Shown: in pieces, positions 11,920 through 24,590 of the stretch
How positions within the stretch are numbered: position 1 is the stretch's first letter
Layout: each line of letters begins with the position of its first letter
NCBI GenBank assembly: GCA_949152475.1
Contig: OX424563.1
Location: 23,099,001-23,163,000, forward strand
Direction: 5' to 3'
DNA length: 64,000 nucleotides
Source: Terebella lapidaria
Taxonomy: Eukaryota; Annelida; Polychaeta; Terebellida; Terebellidae
Made by a program: the position numbers and the translations under genes
Notes under the pieces: generated by a model
What the model saw: the letters and a program-made list of their open reading frames with translations, nothing else
The model's database searches: none
What the model was told of the DNA's origin: nothing

Positions 11920-13420
11920 GTGTTGCCCCCCCTGTACACCCCGGTTTAGACCACCGTGGCAAACCTTGAAATACCAAGGACGTACCTCGGACGTACCGGG
12001 GACATATCGTGGTGACACTCTTTGATACCGTGGAGCTTCCGTTATGGATCGGGATGAATCGTGATGCACCCGTAAACTCCCAGAGGCTCACCATGACATT
12101 CCGGGGAATTTGAGAAATCCGTGACGGCACCGTGACTTCCATGTCTCTGCCAGGACCACCGCGACTTCACCGGGAGTCCTCCTGGACTCCACCTTAAGGT
12201 AGTCCGCTCCAAACAGTGAGGGTAGGGGGTCAAAGAATTTTTCGAAATAAATGACTGTATTAACAAAATCTAGAGCTTCAAAATGACATACTTTATAGAG
12301 TAACTGATCAATATCCTATAACCGGAAAGAAAATAGGGGGTCACCGTATCCGTTTTCTTGGAAAACAAGATGCAAGATGTGAATATAGGCAAAAAAAATG
12401 TGTAAAAATACCATAAATTAAGTACTTTTAGTAAATGTTTGTGACTTTTGATCGGATTTATCGAAGAAACCAGCACGGTGACCCCTATTTTTTTCAGTAT
12501 TAGAATGCTGATCAATAACTCTGTAAAATATGTTATTTTGAAGAGATAATATTCAAGATATAACTTTTAAATTTTGACTTTTCATTCCCTCCCTGTTTGT
12601 AGCGGACTACGTTAACATTCCGTAGGTTGCCTGGGGTCTATACCGGGACCATTAAGCCTTCCTGACTACCGGCATTCCACCGGGGGCAACCGTAGGTCTG
12701 CACTGGGTGGAATCCTGATAGAACGCGACGACACCGGCAGTAATCCTTGGTGACACCGAGAAAAACCGGCATAATACCGTGAAATAACGAGGGAAAACCT
12801 TGACACACCGGGGGGTACACCTTGGTTCGCTGGGCTGGATCATGACACAGACCGGGGCTGCACCGTGTATATGTCCGGGAATATATGACTGCAAATAATT
12901 GTTTTGTCAAAATCGGTCTGGTATACCCCAGATTTTTGGGAAATGTCCACCGGGACGTACCCGAGCCCACCCCGGGACTGTCTGACCGCTGCCAAAACTT
13001 TCAGTGCTTTGTGTATAGGCCTATGTATGTTCCACTAGGACATGTACACTTATGGGAATTAAAATACAGGGTATTTTGTATACTGGACACATTATTAGAA
13101 CTGCCGATCCGGGTTCACCGGCGACCTCAGAGCCGTTATTTTTGCAATAAATTGATTTCAAGTTACATATACCCGGATACATTCATGGTGTAGTCCCGGT
13201 GTAGACCACGGTGGAGCCCATACTTAGAAGTCAAGGTAGTGTCCCAGTATGCCCAGTTGGTATCAAGGTTTGTCCTGGTGACCCCACAGTTGGTCACGGC
13301 AGTGTCACGATTGGTCCTAGAGTGGCATGGTTGATCTCCGGGATCTAAACGTCATGGCCACGGATCCCCGGAGAGCTCTGGCAGACACTCGGAAAACACC
13401 GGTGGACCCCCGGTAGCGCC
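11920..13420. repeat. Degenerate GC-richer repeat tract
   Basis: Short phrases built on ACCGTGG, CCGGTG, ACCGGG and CTTGG recur irregularly on both strands. The tract is clearly unlike the AT-rich surroundings and looks like an old, scrambled minisatellite. The 12,198-12,611 element interrupts it. No fixed period could be set by eye. Confidence 0.4.
12198..12611 (+). mobile_element. TTAA-flanked non-autonomous TIR element
   Basis: TTAA lies immediately outside both ends (12,194-12,197 and 12,612-12,615). The termini GGTAGTCCGCTCCAAACAG and, inverted, CGTAGTCCGCTACAAACAG match closely. The 414-bp body is AT-rich and partly self-complementary. TTAA target sites are used by piggyBac and Kolobok transposons. 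The ends do not start with the CCY usual for piggyBac, so Kolobok-type is the better guess. No transposase is present. Confidence 0.75.
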
Positions 13421-13429
13421 CCGATTATG

Positions 13430-13550
13430 CAAGTTTAGTATTACTCTTGATATTGTGGGAGTGCGAACACTCCAGTAAACCCGGCTTTAAACAAACAACC
13501 AGTGGACCACGGATGGTCATGGAAAGATTGCAGTAACCGAGAGTACTACC
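13430..13550 (-). repeat. Inverted copy of repeat R
   Basis: Read on the minus strand it gives GGTTACTGCAATCT, CCGTGGTCC, GGGTTTACTGGAGTGTT and CCCACAATATC. The same landmarks appear at 16,775-16,905 and 18,175-18,305 in direct orientation. Confidence 0.65.
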
Positions 13551-13911
13551 TGCAGCCCAATGGATTATCCACCAGATTGACAAGCGACGTTATGTCTTCC
13601 AGGCGTTTTAAGTTGTGTCGTCTTCGTGTTAAAGGCATGGTGTTACTGGTGAAGTTGTCTGTTTCTAGTCTACTTGCAGGCATGTAATTGACAATAAAAT
13701 ATAGTGTATATTATTTTCTCGTGTCTTATTTAGAATAATTGAAGTTTTGATTTGGAAACATCACCGAAGACGCAGCAGTAAATGGATAAAAACCTAGTTT
13801 CGAGGCAAATTTGTGCGACATCACACCAAACATTTTACACTATCTGTTTGAACCATGTACCTATCCGATTTTTATTCGCATATCATTGATTTTTTTTAGT
13901 TATCTGAACAT

Positions 13912-14060
13912 TACGGAGCCGCTGAGGGCACATGTCGTTGAAAAATATCGTTATTGTACGGAATCATATATTTGCGACTCTTTGTAAAAATTGTGTTGCC
14001 AATATACTTTTCCGTACAACCAAGACCATTGCGAGGGAATGCGATAATATTGCAAGAGAA
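13912..14060 (+). repeat. Relic of the TACGGAGCCGCTG element
   Basis: Begins TACGGAGCCGCTGAGGGCACA, close to the end of the element at 15,316, and carries ATTGCGAGGGAATGCG, a unit of that element's array. No matching right end is seen, so it is a decayed fragment. Confidence 0.55.
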
Positions 14061-15315
14061 CATCCCACTAATGATCATGATGATTAGCTGTTTTGTAAGT
14101 GAATAGGCCTGAACTTGGACTTAAAAGCATTTAGACAATACATGTATGAATGATGTGTGTAAAAGGCCCTCGGCTGAGACTTGTCTGGTTCAATGTCTTC
14201 ATTATGATTGGTCTGCAAAATTACCACATTCATGTAGTTTTCGATATTTTATCAATGTCGATATGGACCTGCTCTTCATTTGATAATATTCAGAATAAAT
14301 AGATGGATTGTCGAGTTTCTTAAAATTTGGTAGATGAAAAATAGTTAAGAGTTATATACTTTATTACTTGAATCCATGGTAGGGTCCTAGTTCAAATGTT
14401 TAACACAATTCACCTCGAATAAAATAATTTATTTTCTGACAACTTCGTAATCCGATTTCTAGGAAACAAATGATTAAGATCTGGGACAACAGTTTTTTAA
14501 TATGCCGGGTAGCATGTGTTTACTGAATGAAGTTAAATGGGCTGTTTATTTGAAGGTTTCTGGCCAGTTTCTGGTCTCTATTATATTTGGATGGGCATCC
14601 CGATTCAAAATCTGAATATCGAGATAATTAACTCGATTTATCGAGGTAATAAGTCGTAAATTTGTATAATTGATAAACAAGAAGTAGATATTTGACAAAG
14701 ACTGAATGAAAATGTATTTGGAGACAACACGATTCATTTGATTTACCAACTGTTTACAGTACATGACATTCATAGTGTACACATGTATATATGTATATAC
14801 AAAACCAATATACCCACAATAAATCGAGCAGTTTTCTACAAACTAGAACTACTACAATACACAATATTTAAAAAACACAATTTGGGAGGGTGAGAGGGAA
14901 ACGGACAATTTTTGTTGTTTGTTGAACGACTGCGGCCACGCGACTGACCAACAAAGGGCTGACCGATCCGCCCGCCAATATAGAACTCTCGAGGAGTGCG
15001 TACAATGAGCTACACATGCAAATGAACTGAACAAAGTGGAGAAACATAATAGGATATGAGATCCACAGGAGTAAAACAAACTGGTATACAATGATTTTGT
15101 AGTAAACAACCCTAAGATACACGACTAGGCCAAGAAAAAACAATTTCGAATTTATCTCCAATAAAACAATTTATTAGGCCAACAAATTGAGTTTTAAAAA
15201 AACTCATGTGACCCTAATACGCTTCCGTACATTTTCTTGTTTTTTTCTGATAATTTAGCGGAATATTTCTTCCGCTGTTTAAAAAAAAAAATTGACCGTC
15301 AATCGGAATGCCCAG
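14061..15315. other. No gene seen
   Basis: AT-rich sequence with short frames only. GGCATCCCGATTCAAAATC at about 14,593-14,611 matches the text at 56,329-56,347 and is probably a repeat fragment. Confidence 0.4.
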
Positions 15316-15714
15316 TACGGAGCCGCTGAAAGGACATAGAAGAAATATTTTTTGACATATGGTTATTGCGTTCCCTCGCAATATTATTGCGTTCCCTCGC
15401 AATATTATCGCGTTCCCTCGCATTCCGGATCGCGTTCCCTCGCGATCTTATCGCATTCCGGATCGCGTTCCCTCGCGATCTTATCGCGTTCCCTCGCAAT
15501 CTTCTCGCGTTCCCTCGCATTCTGGATCGCGTTCCCTCGCATTGTGCTGACGCCAATGACTTCTGAGAAGGTTATTCTACAAGATCGCGAGGGAACGCGA
15601 TCCGGAATGCGAGGGAACGCGATAATATTGCGAGGGAACGCAATATTATTGCGAGGGAACGCAATAACCATATGTCAAAAAATATTTCTTCCATGTCCTT
15701 TCAGCGGCTCCGTA
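15316..15714 (+). mobile_element. TACGG-ended TIR element with GCGAGGGAACGC array (T2)
   Basis: The two arms (about 15,316-15,480 and 15,581-15,714) are near-perfect inverted copies. Both begin TACGGAGCCGCTGAAAGGAC and continue into about 21-bp units such as TTGCGTTCCCTCGCAATA. The units themselves are nearly self-complementary. The flanks share only CAG, so the target duplication is uncertain. The open frames across the array on both strands come from the repeat and are not a gene. Confidence 0.8.
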
Positions 15715-16260
15715 CAGGAGTCATCTGCGCCTAAAATCGTAAATTTTTCTCGTGGGGGGGGGGGGGGGGGCTTACGGCACCCCAAACCCCCAGACCGCCA
15801 TCATCAGTGCGCTTCGCACCTCGAACTCATTCGCCTATCCCTCAAATTCTATCTCATAAACTTGGTGGTAACCCCGTTCCCGATTCCTAGTTATGGCCCT
15901 GATAGTCGATACTTGTATTACAAGCATAGTGCGTCTTTTTGTGATCTTTCACTTTATCTAAGAAAAAAAAAACACAAGCTCAAGTTAGATCTGGTTTAAT
16001 GTCCATCACAAAATGTGTAATAATTTAAGCTATTGGACATATAGTTTGGATATAGTTTGGTATATATGACTGATTAGGAAGTCAAAGTCATTCTTACATA
16101 CATGTAGGTGACCACGGGACTTAACCCGAGATGACATTGATGGCATCAAATGCTATAAAAAAAATAATAATGTATACCTTAAAATATGATAAATAATCCT
16201 CGGTTAAACAGTTACTAGGGTTAAAAGTTGTTCCTTTTTTCGGGAATCTAACTGCACTTG
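15715..16260. other. No gene seen; G homopolymer run
   Basis: Includes a G run near 15,754-15,769. The open frame crossing it continues from the T2 array and has no sign of coding. Confidence 0.4.
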
Positions 16261-16261
16261 T

Positions 16262-16905
16262 GAGCTTCAAGACCCTCGGTGCCATGTTTTAAAGTGAAAT
16301 ACATCGAATCATACACGATCCCTCCCGCATACTGACACGCTAAAACATGTATCACATTGTATATGTGTTCTTGTTTAGCCATGCAAGCAATCCACACCAG
16401 AAACAATTTCTACCTACCCTCCATTTACTCATAAAACATCGTCTTTTCTTTCGTGTGTGCGGTGCTCAGGTTAGCACAACTCAAATCTATATTTAGGTTA
16501 AAATTCACATTTACATACATTCAAACGGCCGTTTATTGAACTATATTATTAAGTTCCTTAAGAGTCTTTGGTCCTCTTTGATTTCCAAATGAAAATATGA
16601 AGTTTACACTGGGAAACACTATGAAAAATTACACACTAAACATTTGATAGCCATTGCATGCTCTCGCGTGAATTAGAAAGCCTAATTTCACCATAAACCC
16701 CACGCTTTTGTCCTGGAGATGCTGTCACTTCAACCGGCCGGGGCATTGGATAGGTCTGATAGTATTAATGGTAGTAGGCCCGGTTACTGCAATCTGTCTA
16801 TGACCACCCGTGGTCCGCTGGGTTGTTTGTTTAAAGCCGGGTTTACTGGAGTGTTTCACTCCCACAATATCCGAGTAATATGTAAACTTGATATTACACC
16901 TTCTA
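16262..16905 (+). repeat. Duplicated block, copy 1 (ends in repeat R)
   Basis: Blocks around CACGCTTTT, GATAG, CCCGGTTACTGCA, CCGTGGTCCGCTGG and TTTACTGGAGTGTT occur in the same order in 17,445-18,300. Confidence 0.6.
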
Positions 16906-17444
16906 GTCAGTTATAATTGACATGTGTGTAGATCAACAATATATTTTTCTTTCAATGGTCGTAAGTTACACAATGTTATGAGATAAAAACGGAATTTAAC
17001 TTTTACGACTGAATTTCAAAACTGATAAAAACTACTATTACCAGAAAAATCATGAGCGATTTACTTATAATGGCAGAAACTTCGATGTACATAATAACCA
17101 CTCTTAATGAAGTCATACATTGCGTATCTCTGAGTGACCTTTATACTTAACATAGGATAATCCTGGGTACCTAACTAAATGCTACATGGTCACAACAAAA
17201 TTTTTCAATATTATTGGTTTTTGAAAATGAACCCTTAGAGCTAAGCCAATATTATTTTGGATTATATTTTGAAGACATTCCCTTGTCCTTAGATCACATT
17301 GAGTGCTCGAAATTTGAATACTCAAGTTGTGTGGATTGATCTATCATAATCACCATGGACATTTATTGGTCGATTCTTTTCAGGGCTAAATGATGAGATG
17401 TACAATGAAGTGACTCAATTTAACGGTCATCTACAGGACCTTTG

Positions 17445-18300
17445 GTGCTATGTTTGTAGAAAGTACTTACAAGTAGTATTCAGTATATACAATTCATGTC
17501 TTATCGTCTTTCATAGGTATGTCGATGAGTCAACTTGACTATTAGTACATGTAGTGTTGATTGTAATACACACAAATGCAGTATTTCGTGTTAAAGACAT
17601 ACTTCTTGCTTGAATTGTAGACTCTTCCCCTCGCATGCAGAAACGCTAAACCGAAAGCACGCATCACATATTTTTGCTCTTGTGTGACCATAAGCCTCCT
17701 CTCAAATTTCGTTCACCCCCATTCAATTGTAAAACATATGTTTATTGTAGGTGTGCTGGTTGTTCAGGTGAAAGAAAAAAATATGAAATATCCACAAAGG
17801 AAAGATGATGTTTCAATGTCAAACAAAATACAATACATTTGAATGGGCGTTTATCAAGTTGTATTCTTAGATATTGTTTGGTTCCTAATGTTCATTTCAC
17901 AATGTTTCCCAAATTAGAATATGAAGTTCTTCACGACGAACAGGGTGAAATATTACAAAGCATATTTTCGATCGACATTACAAGCTTAATCTTAAATTAA
18001 AAACGCCAATGTTAACCATAAACACCACGCTTTTCTCCCGTGGAAGGCAGGATTTTAAATGACTGGGACACACGAACTCCGTCAGCAGATCTGACTGATA
18101 GCCTGGCTATCTTATATGGATAGTATCAATTACTATCTTGCGGATATTTGAGCTATCGGTTGGGCTCCTGATAGTAAGCCCGGTTACTGCAGTCTGTCTA
18201 TGACCATCCGTGGTCCGCTGGATTGTTAGTTTAAAACCGGATTTACTGGAGTGTTTTCACTCCCACAATATCAAGAATAATATGTCTACTTTAAAGCTTG
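17445..18300 (+). repeat. Duplicated block, copy 2 (ends in repeat R)
   Basis: Same order of blocks as 16,262-16,905, with a longer front part. The best match is the last 130 bases, 18,175-18,305. Confidence 0.6.
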
Positions 18301-18309
18301 ATCAAGGAT

Positions 18310-20040
18310 CGTCTATAATAGGATGTCCAACTCCGCTCAATGTCGACGTAAAATACGTGATTACGTAAAATGACGAAATCTCATTTGAGCGTGTCAAAAC
18401 GGTGACAGGTGCTCGAAATTGAGTTTTTCATACTCAGCATACTGCTTATCACTTCGCTCATAGTGAGATCATACAAGGTCGGGCCTCGGGATTGAGCTCA
18501 GTGTTTTTGGAGGGCACGCGTGGGGGTGGTGCTTCATTGTCATCCATAGTTTGTCTTTCTCCCCGCTTGCGAAAATATTTTTGATGTGGTCTAAGCACGT
18601 GCATGTCTGTATGCGTGTTTTTGAGCACATATATCCACGTCAATAATTTAAAAAGTTACCATTCAATCGTTCCAACAATTTAGGACTTAGAAGTATGAAT
18701 CAATATCTCGGAAATATCCTGTTTCCAAAGAAATCCGATAAAAACTGTCGCTATGAGAACCGTTCTAATATCATTGCAATACTTAATTTTTACTAAACTT
18801 GGAGGTAGATGTCCTGTCTCATAAATCTGAAAAGAATTTACCTTTCACCTGCAAATTACCACCAGAGTTACATCAGAACTTGCTCCCGATTATGTTTTTT
18901 TTTTTTTAAATGAGGAGCAAATTTTATTGTCACCAAGAGTGGGTCCGTTTTACAGGCGTTTTCGATGGCAATAAAATGGCATTTCAGGATTTTGACCGGT
19001 TGCCATGGCAACAAAAATCAACCGATTTCCATGGGAACTGAATATTTCTAGGCCGAGAGGTTATTACTCCCTTTGCTGGAATTTAAATACGATTGGATCA
19101 AAATCTTTCGAGTTATAGCCTTGGATTCACATACGAACATAAAAGCGGACACTTACAAATCCCGACCCTAATACCACATCATCGGCAACGCGAATGCTGA
19201 ATATTACTGAAGAAATTTAGGCCATACCCCCACTCAATGCAATCACCTATATTGGTTTCGATATATGGTTCACAACTCTGCTCATGTTCACAACTCTGCT
19301 CATGTTTATTACAAGTCGATGTACACATTCTGATTATTAGCTCATCATTAGTATGAGCATTATAGAATGTCATATATGGTGCATATTCCATATGATTATA
19401 ACATGATCTAAGTGCACAAAGTAAAGATCACATCCCCTGCAACCAAATGTTCAAATTGGCTTACAAGTCTGGAAAGGAATGAGGATAGGATAATATATAC
19501 TATACATGCAGTATATTTTGCATGGGTTTAATTTCGTGTATTTGGATGTCTGACCATTTCGCGGAGTTCTAATTTCGCTAAAAATTGTTAAACAGGAATA
19601 TCGAAGCAGTACTGGCAATATATTTCTGGGGTTTTATGTTCACACACTATAGAAAATCACAAAATTTGCCAAATGTGAACCCTCGCAACATAATCACCTA
19701 TTATAGTAATGAATGATGTTATGACACACAAGTTCCTTTAATACTGATTTATTAGGATTTATCACATGATTATTCACTAAGAATGCATAAGACATGTATC
19801 ACAGTAATGGTGGTTAATATATTTTTTCTTTTTGGTTATTTTTTTTACACCATAGTTTCTACATTATCGGGTAAGCTTCAAAATCAATAACATACAAAAC
19901 TGGTAATATTTTCATGATATATGAAAAATGGAAAACTTTTGATACATATAGTTTGAGCAAATGGATACACATTGAACACCTGAGGGATTAACATGAATAC
20001 TAGACTATTAATATATTCATAACCAGTTGATATTAATGAC
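18310..20040. other. No gene seen
   Basis: AT-rich non-coding DNA. A GTTGCCATGGCAAC palindrome lies near 19,000-19,012. No element ends or RNA genes were recognised. Confidence 0.4.
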
Positions 20041-20192
20041 TAACTAGACGTCAAGGCCTGAAGATGCCTTGGGGCATTTCGTGTGAGTTCTATTCCTACC
20101 TAACATTTACCTAAGAGACCGCGTCTAGAACCATAATGACTCTGAATCTGTCCGTGGTCAAAGTTTAAGTGACATACCCCGTCCTTAGGCAT

Positions 20193-23100
20193 CTTTGCGT
20201 TTCGCTCTACGACAGACCGTTTCTGAGATATGGCAAACAGGAAGTGCTGAGTCGGCAAAAAAAAATTCGTCTCGATGCAAGATACCCTCTAGACTAGTTA
20301 TTCTAGTGCCAGGAGGCCGGAATTGAGCTCCGTTTCGCTCTACGACGCACCATTTCCGAGATACGGCCAAACAGGAAGTGCGGAGTCGGCGAAAATAAAT
20401 TCAACACTAGTGGTCGTCTCGACCGAAAACACCCACTAGACTAGTTTGTCTAGTGCCATACGGCCGGAATTGAGCTCCGTTTCGCTCTACGACGCACCGT
20501 TTTCGAGATAAGGCCAAACAGGAAGTGCCGAGTCGGCGAAAAAAAAATTGACACCAGGGGTCGTCTCGACCCAAGATACACACTAGACTAGTTTGTCTAG
20601 TGCCAGGCGGCCGAAATTGAGCTCCGTTTCGCTCTACGACGCACCGTTTCCGAGATACGGCCAAACAGGAAGTGCCGAGTCGGCAAAAAAAAAAATCGAC
20701 ACCAGGGGTCGTTTCGACCCAAGATACCCTTAGACTAGTTTGTCTAATGCCAGGAGGTTGAAATTGAGCTCCGTTTCGCTCTACGACTCACCATTTCCGA
20801 GATACAGCCAAACAGGAAGTGCCGAGTCGATGAAAATAAATTCGACACCAGGGGTGGTCTCGACCCAAAATACCCACTAGACTAGTTTGTCTAGTGCCAG
20901 AAGGCCGGAATTGAGCTCCGTATCCCTGTATGATGCACAGTTTCCGAGATACGGCCAAACAGGAAGTGCCGATTCAGCGAAAAAAAAATTGACACCAGGG
21001 GTTGTCTCGACCCAAAATACCCATAAGACTAGTTTGTCTAGTGCCAGGAGGCCGAAATTGAGCTCCGTTTCGCTCTACGACACACCGTTTCCGAGATACG
21101 GCCAAACAGGAAGTGCCGAGTCGGCGAAAGAAAAATTCGACACCAGGGGTCGTCTCGACCGAAGATACACACTAGACTAGTTTGTCTAGTGCCAGGAGGC
21201 CGGAATTGAGCTCCGTTTCGCTCTACGACGCACCGTTTCCGAGATACGGCCAAACAGGAAGTGCCGAGTCGGCGAAAAAAAAATCGACACCAGGGTCGTC
21301 TCGACCCAAGTTACACACTAGACTAGTTTGTCTAGTGCCAGGAGGCCGAAAATGAGCTCCGTTTCTCTCTACGACGCACCGTTTCCGAGATACGGCCAAA
21401 CAGAAAGTGCAGAGTCCGCGAGAAAAAATTCGACAGCAGGGGTCGTCTCGACCCAAGATACACACTAGACTAGTTTCTCTAGTGCCAAAAGCCGAAATTG
21501 AGCTCCGTTTCGCTCTACGACGCACCATTTCCGAGATACGGCCAAACAGGAAGTGCCGAGTCGGCGAAAAAAAAATTCGACACCGGGGGTCGCCTCGACC
21601 GAAGATACACACTAGACTAGTTTGTCTAGTGCCAGGAGGCCGAAATTGAGCTCCGTTTCGCTCTACGACGCTCCGTTTCCGAGATACGGCCAAACAGGAG
21701 GTGCCGAGTCGGCGAAAAAAAAATTCGACACCAGGGGTCGTTTCGACCCAAGATACCCCCTAGACTAGTTTGTCTAGTGCCAGGAGGCCGAAATTGAGCT
21801 CCGTTTCGCTCTACGACGTACCGTTTCCGAGATACGGCCAAACAGGAAGTGCCGAGTTGGCGAAAAAAAAATTCGACACCAGGGGACGTCTCGACCGAAG
21901 ATACACACTAGACTAGTTTGTCTAGAGCCAGGAGGCCGAAATTGAGCTCTGTTTCGCTCTACGACATACCGTTTCCGAGATACGGCCAAACAGGAAGTGC
22001 CGAGTCGGCGGAAAAAAAAATCGACACCAGGGGTCGTTTCGACCCAAGATACCCTCTAGATTAGTTTGTCTAGTGCCAGGAGGCCGAAATTGAGCTCCGT
22101 TTCGCTCTACGACATACCGTTTCCGAGATACGGCCAAACAGGAAGTGCCGAGTCGGCGAAAAAAAAAATCGACACCAGGGGTCGTTTCGACCCAAGATAC
22201 CCTCTAGACTAGTTTGTCTAGTGCCAGGAGGCCGAAATTGAGCTCCGTTTCGCTCTACGACGCACCGTTTCCGAGATACGGCCAAACAGGAAGTGCCGAG
22301 TCGGCGAAAAAAAAAATCGACACCAGGGGTCGTTTCGACCCAAGATACCCTCTAGATTAGTTTGTCTAGTGCCAGGAGGCCGAAATTGAGCTCCGTTTCG
22401 CTCTACGACATACCGTTTCCGAGATACGGCCAAACAGGAAGTGCCGAGTCAGCGAAAAAAAAATTCGACACCAGGGGTCGTCTCGACCGAAGATACACAC
22501 TAGACTAGTTTGTCTAGTGCCAGGAGGCCGAAATTGAGCTCCGTTTCGCTCTACGACGCACCGTTTCCGAGATACGGCCAAACAGGAAGTGCCGAGTCGG
22601 CGAAAACAAAAATCGACACCAGGGGTCGTCTCGACCCAAGATACCCCCTAGACTAGTTTGTCTAGTGCCAGGAGGCCGAAATTGAGCCCCGTTTCGCTCT
22701 ACGACGCACCGTTTCTGAGATAGGAAGTGCCGAGTCGGCGAAAAAAAAATTCGACACCAGGGGTCGTTTCGACCCAAGATACACACTAGACTAGTTTGTC
22801 TAGTGCCAGGAGGCCGAAATTGAGCTCCGTTTCGCTCTACGACGCACCGTTTCCGAGATACGGCCAAACAGGAAGTGCCGAGTCGGCGAAAAAAAAATTC
22901 GACACCAGGGGACGTCTCGACCGAAGATACACTCTAGACTAGTTTGTCTAGAGCCAGGAGGCCGAAATTGAGCTCTGTTTTGCTCTACGACATACCGTTT
23001 CCGAGATACGGCCAAACAGGAAGTGCCGAGTCGGCGAAAAAATCGACACCAGGGGTCGTCTCGACCCGAGACACCCCCTAGACTAGTTTGTCTAGTGCCA

Positions 23101-23450
23101 GGAGGCTGAAATTGAGCCCCGTTTCGCTCTACGACGCACCGTTTCCGAGAAAAGGCCAAACAGGAAGTGCCGAGTCGGCGAAAAAAAAATTCGACACCAG
23201 GGGTCGTTTCGACCCAAGATACAGACTAGACTAGTTTGTCTAGTGCCAGGAGGCCGAAATTGAGCTCCGTTTCGCTCTACGACATACCGTTTCCGAGATA
23301 CGGCCAAACAGGAAGTGCCGAGTCGGCGAAAAAAAAAATCGACACCAGGGGTCGTTTCGACCCAAGATACCCCCTAGACTAGTTTGTCTAGTGCCAGGAG
23401 GCCGAAATTGAGCTCCGTTTCGCTCTACGACGCACCGTTTCCGAGATATG
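20193..23450 (+). repeat. Tandem array, 148-bp unit, about 22 copies
   Basis: The landmark TTTCGCTCTACGAC recurs about every 148 bases, 22 to 23 times, with a few units shortened (for example near 22,730). Each unit also has GAGATACGGCCAAACAGGAA, a short A run, GACACCAGGGGTCG and the near-palindrome CTAGACTAGTTTGTCTAG. Units in the middle are most alike, as expected if the array is kept uniform by unequal exchange. The repeating open frames on the minus strand are a by-product. Confidence 0.95.
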
Positions 23451-23843
23451 CATGAAAGCCTCAAGGATGAATCAGCAAAAATTCTTCCGAGCTCTAGGTC
23501 AAAGGTCGTTCGACGGAGTGATCCCAAAATCAATAGGGTTCTTCCTTGGTGGTATATGAACTCCCGTGCAGAGAATACTTGCCATTGCATGAATACTTTT
23601 TGAGTTATCGATCGGAAACCAAGTCTCGAAATCAACCTTGATTTCATCCTCACGGACCTCACGGACCCCGGAGCCGCCTCCAAAACAATAGGGGTCTTCC
23701 ATGTAATATTTCTGACCAGTGGTGTAAATTTGGACAAGATCCATTCAGGCGTTCCCTAGTTATTGATCGGAAACCAAAACGGCGGAAAGTAAAAAAAAAA
23801 GAAGAAAAAAAAAAAAAAAAAAAAAAACCCAGACAAAACCATA

Positions 23844-23868
23844 AGGGCATTTCGGGCCGAAATGCCCT
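23844..23868 (+). repeat. Perfect hairpin at the element's right end
   Basis: AGGGCATTTCGG and its exact complement are separated by a single G. The position, just after the A-rich run and at the end of recognisable element sequence, suits a rolling-circle-type 3' terminal hairpin. Confidence 0.75.
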
Positions 23869-23879
23869 AATTAACAGGT

Positions 23880-24590
23880 GAAATATTGGTACATGCGCCT
23901 TGGAATACATGTACACAAATACCAATTTATAACCATTTCATCCTTACATACATGTACATTGCAGTTTCAACTCAGAACAGTGGAAATGTTCGCAACAATT
24001 TTGCAGGTATGTAAATCACCATACACGCAAGTCACTATGAAGATAATCATTCAAAGAAAAACAATATATCATTGACATGCGAATGTTTTTGATGCACTAT
24101 TCTCTCCTATAATAACGTGTATCACAGTCATAATAAGCTAACCATTGCGAGTATAACTTTCTGATCATATCATCCTGTTTATACGCATACAAATATCATA
24201 TTATATACACAGTACATGTATATCATGCCATGCCCTTGAAGAATATTGCACTACATCAAGGAAACTGTATCATTATAATCAACTGGTCAGCACCACAACA
24301 ATAACGTTATTTTTAGCGAAACTATATCACATTTCAATGAATTTGGTATACTGGCGCTCTGATTTTTAACATATGATATCTGCCTATTATAATGAACCTG
24401 CAATAGTTCCTAAAGTTTTCGCATAAATAATTTATCATTTGGATCCTCTATGAACATAAAACATGCAGTTGTATACACTCACAAAATATGATTGAATATT
24501 GTACCTTTATGTGGTAAATGGTTTTGTAATAGTCAGTAAACTGCCGCCAAAAGTTACAAATTCCCCCCCCCCCCCCCCAAAGTACCATGG
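23880..24590. other. Spacer and 3' side of the minus-strand gene
   Basis: AT-rich. Holds a C run at about 24,563-24,578 just beyond the stop of the minus-strand gene, so the run is probably in its 3' UTR. No other gene seen. Confidence 0.4.

Larger units (their letters stand above)
20041..23875 (+). mobile_element. Composite element with 148-bp array and terminal hairpin
   Basis: Order of parts: a left region sharing text with 9,485-9,800, about 22 copies of a 148-bp unit, two diverged units of about 160 bp that each hold GATCGGAAACCAA (23,440-23,775), an A-rich run (about 23,791-23,827), and a 12-bp-stem hairpin. GGGCATTTCG occurs both near the left end (20,074) and in the right hairpin. 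Left end, tandem core and 3' hairpin are the layout of Helentron-associated non-autonomous elements, including bivalve pearl-type elements. Assignment to that group is inference. No Rep/helicase frame is present. Confidence 0.5.

Noticed and set aside
11732-12142. 136-codon minus-strand frame
   Set aside because: It lies across the degenerate GC-richer repeat tract, its peptide has no recognisable feature, and a competing frame overlaps it. Chance openness is the simpler reading.
15214-15999. Several overlapping frames on both strands across 15.2-16.0 kb
   Set aside because: They translate the GCGAGGGAACGC array of T2 and its inverted arm. The repeating ARERD- or RVPSRS-type peptides are not a protein family.
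20193-23450. CRISPR-like regular spacing
   Set aside because: Whole 148-bp units are conserved with no unique spacers, and the genome is animal. This is a satellite.
20185-23740. Repeated minus-strand frames of about 71 codons (MAVSRKRCVVERNG... type)
   Set aside because: They recur every 148 bases with the array unit and change frame from unit to unit because 148 is not a multiple of three. They are a by-product of the satellite.
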